This document shows, piece by piece, positions 57,406 to 64,000 of a stretch of DNA of 64,000 nucleotides (the stretch's first letter is position 1; every line of letters starts with the position of its first letter). Both the position numbers and the translations under genes were made by a program. Origin of the DNA: Pseudomonadota bacterium (GTDB taxonomy: Bacteria > Pseudomonadota > Alphaproteobacteria > Rhizobiales > Beijerinckiaceae); NCBI GenBank assembly GCA_021813805.1, contig JAKAJL010000014.1, positions 22,065 through 86,064 on the forward strand, read 5' to 3'. The notes below the pieces were generated by a model. That model was not told the origin of the DNA. It worked only from the letters and a program-made list of their open reading frames with translations, and ran no database searches.

Positions 57406-58425
57406 CTATGCGCGACGGGCGCGGAAATCGCCCAGCAACCGTGACAGCAGGGCCGCGAAGACGATCGCCCAGGCCAGGACCGCCAGCACGAACATCGCCC
57501 GTGAAATCGGCGCAAGAAATGGCAGGCCGAGCGCCTCGGCCATTTGCGCCGTCGCCGCGCTGTACATGCCGAGAGGGAACACCGCCCCCCAATACAAAGG
57601 GTCGTAGCGGAACGGAAATTTCCGAAACACGTGACGCCAGGCGCCCAGGACGACAAGCATCGGAATCCACCAGGTCGCCGTCGCCCAATAAAACACGGTG
57701 AAGCCTCTGAGAAATGGCAGAAGCGAAAGCAGGAAGGGCGCGTCCATTGTGTTCTGGACAAGCTGCGCGCCGGCAAGCGTCGAGATCGCCATGGCGCCCA
57801 TGTTGATCCAGTAAGGCGGCGCCAGGTCGCCGGGCGAAAAGGGAAAAAACGTATAGCGATAGAAGATCAGCGAGATGATCCAGGAATAGAACATTCCGCC
57901 CCATAGCCACATCGAGAGAGCCACGAAATTGAGCTCGACCCGAAAGGGCTGCGGCACGTCCCGCGAAATGAGCGACGTCAGGACCGCGATCGACTGGGTC
58001 GCGACCACGGCGATCAGCCAGCCTCCGTTGATGCCGGTCTCGAGCGACGGCTTCTCACGCTTGACGGTAAAGGCGGTGAAGATCGTGTAGGTCAGGCCCA
58101 CCCACAGCACGCCGCCGAGGCCGAGGAAGACCATCGCGACGCCGGTGGCCCGCATGAAAAGGAAGAACTGCGCCCCGACGACGGATGAACCGGCGACTGC
58201 AGTGAAAAAGCCGGGCGCGACGCGATGATCGATCATGTCCGCGAAGAACAGGGCCGGATAGCGCAGCGCGCGCGCCGCCGTCAGGACCGCCAACACGGCG
58301 TAGGCGACGAGATTGAAGGCGAAAAGCCCCATCGCCAGCCAGCGGTGCTGAAAATTCCAGGCGTCGATGGAAATGATCCCCGTCGCCATGGTCAAGGCGA
58401 AATAAGCGGGCGGCAAGTCTTTCAT
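57406..58425 (-). CDS. TDT (TehA/SLAC1/Ssu1) family transporter
   Basis: About ten TM helices; PPAYFALTMATGIISI start typical of the tellurite-resistance/dicarboxylate transporter family. Confidence 0.75.
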   Translation of the reverse strand: MKDLPPAYFALTMATGIISIDAWNFQHRWLAMGLFAFNLVAYAVLAVLTAARALRYPALFFADMIDHRVAPGFFTAVAGSSVVGAQFFLFMRATGVAMVFLGLGGVLWVGLTYTIFTAFTVKREKPSLETGINGGWLIAVVATQSIAVLTSLISRDVPQPFRVELNFVALSMWLWGGMFYSWIISLIFYRYTFFPFSPGDLAPPYWINMGAMAISTLAGAQLVQNTMDAPFLLSLLPFLRGFTVFYWATATWWIPMLVVLGAWRHVFRKFPFRYDPLYWGAVFPLGMYSAATAQMAEALGLPFLAPISRAMFVLAVLAWAIVFAALLSRLLGDFRARRA

Positions 58426-58539
58426 CGTTTATCTCGCTTTGACGCCCGGCGCGTCGATTTCGATGGACATCGTCGACACCGGCCGCGGGAGCAAACCGCA
58501 TTCACGTTTTTCAAAGGCGCCGCCTGTCACGCCACGCTG

Positions 58540-59382
58540 TCATTTGCCTGCGAAGGAATCTCGCAATGAGGTCCGGATCACGTCGATCAATTCGCGATCG
58601 TGGCGCGCCGCATAGACGATATAGATCGAATGCGAGAATTGGGGTGCGCCCGCCACCCGGCGCAATCGCCCCTCGTCCAGCTGGGCCTGAACGCTTCGCA
58701 GCCGAAAATAACCGGCTCCGCCGACCGCCATCATGTAAGCGCGCGCCAGTGGTCCAAAATTGACCGAAAGCGGCGCATCGATGGGGGTCGAGGCCGCGGC
58801 GCGGATATTGACGGCGAAGGCCGGCCCCCAATCGACGCGAATGTAATCGTCGGGGTGGAGCCGGCCATCCTGCGCCGTGGTGACGAGAATCAGTTTGTCC
58901 TCGTAGAGGAGTTCGACGACGAGATCCTGCTGCTGCGGCGGATTATGCACGACCGCGATGTCGAGCGATCCTGCGTGAACGGCGTCGAGCAGCCGGGGAG
59001 CGGAATCGACTTCGACGTGAATGGCGACGTCCGGGCGCTGGCTGTGCATCCAGACTAGCCAGTTGGTCACGGTCGGCTCCCACAGGCTCAGCTCCGCGCC
59101 GACGCTGACGCCTTCGGCGCGGCCCGGCGGCAGTTTGATCTGCTGCCGCGCCGTTTCCCAGGACTGCACCATGATCGTCGCATGCCGCAGAAAGCGCTCG
59201 CCCGCGGCGGAGAGCCTCGCGCCGCCCTTGTTGCGGATGAACAAAGGCCGCCCGAGTTGATCTTCGAGCGCCTTGATGCGGGCGCCGACGGCCGTCTGGG
59301 TAACGTTCAGCTTGTCGGCCGCCGCCGCGAAACTGCCCGTCGAGACGACCGCCAGAAAAGTCCGCGCCAGAGAAACGTCCAT
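58540..59382 (-). CDS. LysR family transcriptional regulator
   Basis: N-terminal LysR HTH (FLAVVSTGSFAAAADKLNVTQTAVGARIKALEDQLGRPLFIR). Confidence 0.92.
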   Translation of the reverse strand: MDVSLARTFLAVVSTGSFAAAADKLNVTQTAVGARIKALEDQLGRPLFIRNKGGARLSAAGERFLRHATIMVQSWETARQQIKLPPGRAEGVSVGAELSLWEPTVTNWLVWMHSQRPDVAIHVEVDSAPRLLDAVHAGSLDIAVVHNPPQQQDLVVELLYEDKLILVTTAQDGRLHPDDYIRVDWGPAFAVNIRAAASTPIDAPLSVNFGPLARAYMMAVGGAGYFRLRSVQAQLDEGRLRRVAGAPQFSHSIYIVYAARHDRELIDVIRTSLRDSFAGK

Positions 59383-59943
59383 CGTCAGGTCACCTTCCCT
59401 TCATGCGCCATTCCACGAGCGCGCAGCCTTTCACTCGGCGATGAATTTGTCGTCCGCCCTGATTCCGCGCAAAGAATTCGCGATTGCGCGCGCAGCGGCC
59501 ATTCGACGATCGCGAGCGACGCGGCGATAAACGGATCGGCCATTCGAGGCCTCATCCCGTTTCGAAAAGATCAAGCCCGGAACGATAGCAGCCGCTAACG
59601 CAATGTGGTTGCGTAAGCGCAATGAAATCACGCCTTCCCGTCCTCGGCGCCGCACCCGGCGCGAACGGGCCATGTCTTGGGTTGCGACGATGTCGCACCT
59701 GTGCGCCGGAAGTCAAAGCACCGGACGCCGTGGCGGATTTAAGCGCAATTATTTTGCGTCATATCACAAGAATTATTCATTTGCGGCGCAGCTGGCGGCG
59801 AATGTATGGTTATTCTCATATTTGCATTTGTTGTTATGAGTAGGAAATCTGCCAGTCACAAAATAATGCTCAGGACGTTGTTGTTCTGCGTTCCGAATAA
59901 GCAAGCATGACGGCAAGAATTTGCCGTTTCTGGGAGGTAAGAA

Positions 59944-61251
59944 ATGTCACAGGACGATTCCATTCGCACGGAAGACAATGGCGCGTCGGCGCCGATTCAT
60001 CCCACGCCGATGCTGGACGAGCTCGAAGGCGGCAAGTGGCCGAGCTTTGTCACCGGATTGAAGCGTCTGCGCGACGCCAAGGACAAGCCCTATTCGGCCT
60101 TCATGAACGATCTGCTTGGGCAGCTCGAATATTCCTACGAGACCAAGACCGGCTATTGGAAGGGCGGCGCTGTGTCTGTTCTCGGCTATGGCGGCGGCGT
60201 GATCCCCCGCTTCTCCGAGGTCGCCGATAAGTTCCCGGCGTCCAAGGAGATGCACACCCTGCGCATCATGCCGCCGGCGGGCATGCATTACAACTCCGAC
60301 ATCGTGCGCAAGCTGTGCGACATCTGGGAGAAATACGGATCGGGTCTGATCGCCTTCCATGGCCAGTCCGGCGACATCATGTTCCAGGGGTGCTCGACCG
60401 AGAATGTGCAGCCCGCCTTCGACGAATTCAACGAGCTGGGCTTCGATCTCGGCGGCGCGGGTCCGAGTCTGCGTACGTCGGTGAGTTGCGTCGGTCACGC
60501 GCGTTGCGAAATGTCGTGCTTCGACGAGATCAAGGCGCAGCGCATGATCATCAACGAATTCATCGACGAGATGCATCGCCCGGCGCTGCCTTACAAGTTC
60601 AAGTTCAAGTTCTCCGGCTGCGGCAATGATTGCGCCAACGCGATCATGCGCTCCGACTTCGCGGTGATCGGCACCTGGCGCGACAACATGAAGGTCGATC
60701 AGGAGGAAGTGAAGGCCTATGTGGCGCGTGTCGGCCGCAAATATGCGATCGACCACGTCATCGCCATGTGTCCGACCCGCGCTTTGTCGCTCAACGACGA
60801 CGACACGCTCGACGTCGACAACAAGAGCTGCGTGCGCTGCATGCACTGCATCAATGTGATGAACAAGGCTTTGTCGCCGGGCGACGACCGCGGCGTCACC
60901 ATCTGTCTTGGCGGCAAGCGCGCCTTGAAGATCGGCGACCTGATGGGCACGCAGATCGTTCCCTTCATGAAGATGGAAACGGAAGAGGATTATGAGGCGC
61001 TCCGCGACCTTGGCCGCAAGATGATGGACTTCTTCGCCGAGAACGCGCTGGAGCACGAGCGCATCGGCGAGGCCATGGAGCGCATCGGCTTGCCGGCCTT
61101 CCTGGACGCGCTGGAGATCGACGCGGATCCGAACATGGTCAACCATCCGCGCACCTCCTGCTTCATCCGCACCGAGGGCTTTACCGAGGAAGCGGAGAAA
61201 TATCTCGAACGCAAGGCGCACAAGGATCGTCTCGACATCGCCGCGGACTGA
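59944..61251 (+). CDS. dsrA: Dissimilatory sulfite reductase alpha subunit
   Basis: DsrA-like throughout (PSFVTGLKRLRDAKDKPYSAFMNDLLGQLEYSYETKTGYWKGG; CVGHARCEMSC; ferredoxin domain CVRCMHCINVMNKALSPGDDRG). Confidence 0.93.
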   Translation: MSQDDSIRTEDNGASAPIHPTPMLDELEGGKWPSFVTGLKRLRDAKDKPYSAFMNDLLGQLEYSYETKTGYWKGGAVSVLGYGGGVIPRFSEVADKFPASKEMHTLRIMPPAGMHYNSDIVRKLCDIWEKYGSGLIAFHGQSGDIMFQGCSTENVQPAFDEFNELGFDLGGAGPSLRTSVSCVGHARCEMSCFDEIKAQRMIINEFIDEMHRPALPYKFKFKFSGCGNDCANAIMRSDFAVIGTWRDNMKVDQEEVKAYVARVGRKYAIDHVIAMCPTRALSLNDDDTLDVDNKSCVRCMHCINVMNKALSPGDDRGVTICLGGKRALKIGDLMGTQIVPFMKMETEEDYEALRDLGRKMMDFFAENALEHERIGEAMERIGLPAFLDALEIDADPNMVNHPRTSCFIRTEGFTEEAEKYLERKAHKDRLDIAAD

Positions 61252-61364
61252 CCTTCGCCGGAAGCCGCGGCGCCTCCCGGCGCCCCGGCTCCAATTTCGA
61301 CCCTCAGCCTCCGCCGCCATTCGGTTTGAGGCGCGCCCATACAAAAATTAAGGGAGAGAAACAG

Positions 61365-62444
61365 ATGAGCACCGCCATGACCCGGCGCCGCGCCATTGAG
61401 AGCGGAATTCCCGACCCGTTTCCGTTCATGCATCCTTTGATGAAGAAGAACTACGGAGCATGGGCGTGGCACGATCGCCCCCGTCCCGGCGTGCTGCATC
61501 ACGTCGCCAAGAGCGGCGACGAGATCTGGACGGTGCGCGCCGGCACCCAGCGCCAGATGGATGTCTTCACCATCAGGAAGTTGTGCGACATCGCCGACCA
61601 CTATTCCGACGGCCATTTCCGCTTCACCGTGCGCTCCAACATCGAATTCCTGCTCGCCGACCAGGCGAAGGTCGATCCCTTGATCGAGGAGCTGGACCGC
61701 AATGGCTTCCCGGTCGGCGCCACCGGCAACTCCGTGTCAATGGTTTCGCACACGCAGGGCTGGCTGCACTGCGACATTCCCGGCACCGATGCTTCCGGAA
61801 TGGTCAAGGGTCTCATGGAGATGCTGCACCATGAATACACGCACGAGGAAATGCCCAACCGTGTGAAGATCACCTCTTCATGCTGCCAGATCAATTGCGG
61901 CGGGCAGGGCGATATTTCCATCAACGTGCAATATACGAAGCCGCCCAAGATCAACCATGATCTGGTGTCGAAAGTCTGCGAACGTCCCGCGGTCGTCGCG
62001 CGCTGCCCCGTGGCCGCCATTCGCCCGGCGCTGGTCGATGGCAAGCCGTCGCTTGAAGTCGATGAGCAGAAATGCGTCTGCTGCGGCGCCTGCTACGCGC
62101 CTTGTCCGCCGATGCAGATCAACGGCCTGGATTCGACCAAGATCGCCATCTGGGTTGGCGGCAAACATTCCAACGCGCGCTCGAAGCCGGCCTTTCACAA
62201 GCTGGTCGTCGCCGAACTGCCGAACAATCCGCCGCACTGGCCGGAGGTCAATGAAGCCGTGAAGCGCATCCTCGACGCCTATAAGAACAACGCCCATGAC
62301 TGGGAGCGCATCGGCGAGTGGATCGAGCGCATCGGCTGGCCGCGGTTCTTCGAACTGACCGGTTTCGGCTTCACCAAGTTCCATGTCGACAATTGGGTCG
62401 GCGCGCGCAGGTCGATGAATATGTCGGCGCATGTCCGGTTCTGA
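61365..62444 (+). CDS. dsrB: Dissimilatory sulfite reductase beta subunit
   Basis: DsrB-like (HTQGWLHCDIPGTDASGMVKGLMEMLHHEY; CCQINCGGQGDIS; ferredoxin cluster CVCCGACYAPCPPMQ); start at ATG 61365. Confidence 0.93.
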   Translation: MSTAMTRRRAIESGIPDPFPFMHPLMKKNYGAWAWHDRPRPGVLHHVAKSGDEIWTVRAGTQRQMDVFTIRKLCDIADHYSDGHFRFTVRSNIEFLLADQAKVDPLIEELDRNGFPVGATGNSVSMVSHTQGWLHCDIPGTDASGMVKGLMEMLHHEYTHEEMPNRVKITSSCCQINCGGQGDISINVQYTKPPKINHDLVSKVCERPAVVARCPVAAIRPALVDGKPSLEVDEQKCVCCGACYAPCPPMQINGLDSTKIAIWVGGKHSNARSKPAFHKLVVAELPNNPPHWPEVNEAVKRILDAYKNNAHDWERIGEWIERIGWPRFFELTGFGFTKFHVDNWVGARRSMNMSAHVRF

Positions 62445-62623
62445 TCGGCTGGCGTCGCCAAAGGCGGCGCGAGCCGTCTGGGTCGACCCTGACGACTGCC
62501 GCCGGGACCGGTCCAGAAAACTGCGGCTCGCGCAGGATCGGTTTCACAAGTGAGTTCGATTTGGCCTCGGGCGCGATCCGTGTCCGCGCCCGGCTCCTAA
62601 CTGCGAACACTACGGAGGACAAA

Positions 62624-62959
62624 ATGGCTGGTTATGACGTGAATGGCGGCACCGTGGAGCATGACGAAGAAGGTTATCTCACGGACATCGGGCAATGGAC
62701 GCAGGACGTCGCCGACGTCATCGCCAGGGCCGAGAACATCGACATGACGGACGAGCACTGGGAAGTCGTCAACTTCCTGCGTGACTATTACGACGAATAT
62801 CAGATCGCTCCCGCCGTGCGCATCCTGGTCAAGGAAATGACCAAGAAATACGGCAAGGAAAAGGGCGACCAGAAGGCGCTTTACGCCCTGTTCCCCTACG
62901 GTCCGGCCAAGCAGGCCTGCAAGATCGCGGGTCTCCCCAAGCCGACCGGCTGCATCTGA
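62624..62959 (+). CDS. dsrC: DsrC sulfur carrier protein
   Basis: DsrC sequence with both C-terminal cysteines (ACKIAGLPKPTGCI, C-X10-C). Confidence 0.95.
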   Translation: MAGYDVNGGTVEHDEEGYLTDIGQWTQDVADVIARAENIDMTDEHWEVVNFLRDYYDEYQIAPAVRILVKEMTKKYGKEKGDQKALYALFPYGPAKQACKIAGLPKPTGCI

Positions 62960-63225
62960 TCGAGGTTCGTGATCCGCAGCGCCGGAAGAGCGTCGGATCG
63001 GGAGGAGACGATGGTGACGACGATTCACGCGGCGACGTTCCGCGCCGCGCCTCCATCTGTCGATCGCGCTCGTCGCGATGGCCGCGTTCCCGCTCCCAAA
63101 CTTCCGCATGCGCCGGGCGCCTTCGTCAGTCCCTGCCGCAGCCAGGCCGGCGGCGGGCGCGAACATCGTCGCGCCCGCGGCGCACGGATTGAGTTCACCC
63201 CGCGTCCCGTTGGAGGATGGTTGGC

Positions 63226-64000
63226 ATGGCGGAGGGTTCCAAGGATTTCGATCCGCTCGAAAAGGTTCACGGCGACCCGCTCGAATTGCCCGATCTGGCT
63301 TGCGGGGCGATGGCGGGGTCGAAACCCTTTCCCGCGGCGCCCAATCACCAGGAGCCGCTCGGCTTTCCCGGCGAACTGGTTCCCGATTGGCATGACAAGG
63401 CCATTCGGCGTCTCGGCGAACTGCTCGACAGCAACAAGGCGCTGCGGGTCTATCTCGATTCCTGCGTCAAATGCGGGGCTTGCACCGACAAGTGCCATTA
63501 TTTCCTCGGAACATCCGACCCCAAGAACATGCCGGTTGCGCGCCAGGACCTGCTGCGCAAGGTTTACCGCCGCCACTTCACGCTCACCGGGAAATACTTC
63601 CCCAAGCTTGTCGGCGCCGAGGATCTGACCTGGGAAGTGTTGGACGACTGGTATTCCTATTTCCATCAATGTTCGGAATGCCGCCGCTGCTCCGTCTTCT
63701 GTCCCTATGGAATCGACACAGCGGAAATCACCATGGCCGGACGGGACATCCTCGATTCGATCGGCATGGGGGCAAAGTATTCGAACGAGATCATCGGCAA
63801 GGTCTTCAATGTCGGCAACAACCTCGGCCTGCCGCCCAAGGCGTTGAGGGCGACCCTGGAAGGGCTTGAAGAAGAGATCGAGGAAGAAACCGGACTGCCG
63901 GTCAAGCTGCCGCTCGACGTCAAGGGCGCCGAGATCCTTCTGGTGACGCCGAGCGCCGACTTCTTCGCTTCGCCGCACATGGAAGGCCTGATGGGCTACG
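63226..64000 (+). CDS. dsrK: DsrK-like (HdrD-type) iron-sulfur protein, truncated by window end
   Basis: Frame open from ATG 63226 to the window end: DSCVKCGACTDKCHYFLGTSDPKNMPVARQDLLRKVY and CSECRRCSVFCPYGIDT; not in the ORF track because it runs off the edge. Confidence 0.85.
   Translation, partial: MAEGSKDFDPLEKVHGDPLELPDLACGAMAGSKPFPAAPNHQEPLGFPGELVPDWHDKAIRRLGELLDSNKALRVYLDSCVKCGACTDKCHYFLGTSDPKNMPVARQDLLRKVYRRHFTLTGKYFPKLVGAEDLTWEVLDDWYSYFHQCSECRRCSVFCPYGIDTAEITMAGRDILDSIGMGAKYSNEIIGKVFNVGNNLGLPPKALRATLEGLEEEIEEETGLPVKLPLDVKGAEILLVTPSADFFASPHMEGLMGY

Noticed and set aside
59947-61344. 465-aa antisense ORF across dsrA
   Set aside because: Shadow ORF; no plausible domain, opposite strongly supported DsrA.
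62969-63628. 219-aa ORF overlapping dsrK start
   Set aside because: Out of frame with the clear DsrK reading frame from 63226; Arg/Pro/Ala-rich translation beyond that point.
1-64000. Possible tRNA/rRNA genes, IS elements or phage genes
   Set aside because: No transposase, integrase, tRNA-like or rRNA sequence recognised anywhere in the window.

Overview
This 64 kb GC-rich window looks like a proteobacterial anaerobic-respiration island. From left to right it carries: a heme d1 tail (nirJ, nirN); nor genes (norD, norQ, norB, norC, norF-like, norE-like); a fused narK plus narGHJI; a nos cluster of the clade II ('atypical') type (tlpA-like, nosY, nosL, nosF, nosH, nosG, nosD, a membrane protein, two diheme cytochromes c, and a Sec-exported NosZ); O2-independent ubiquinone genes (ubiE, ubiV, ubiU, ubiT, ubiD, ubiX); a pqqA/pqqD/pqqE cluster with non-canonical partner genes; an NsrR-type nitrosative-stress operon; and, at the right edge, dsrA, dsrB, dsrC and a truncated dsrK. 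Many promoters carry TTGAC-N4-GTCAA-like Crp/Fnr (FNR/DNR/NNR) boxes, and three Crp/Fnr regulator genes are present. The strongest candidates for something undescribed are (1) the Fnr-box-preceded pqqA-hairpin-pqqD-pqqE-membrane protein-SerC-like-PyrD-like cluster, which has no pqqB or pqqC nearby, and (2) a dsrAB-dsrC-dsrK arrangement without dsrEFH or dsrM in their usual places. All calls come from reading the sequence and supplied translations. No database searches were run, and the host taxonomy is not established.
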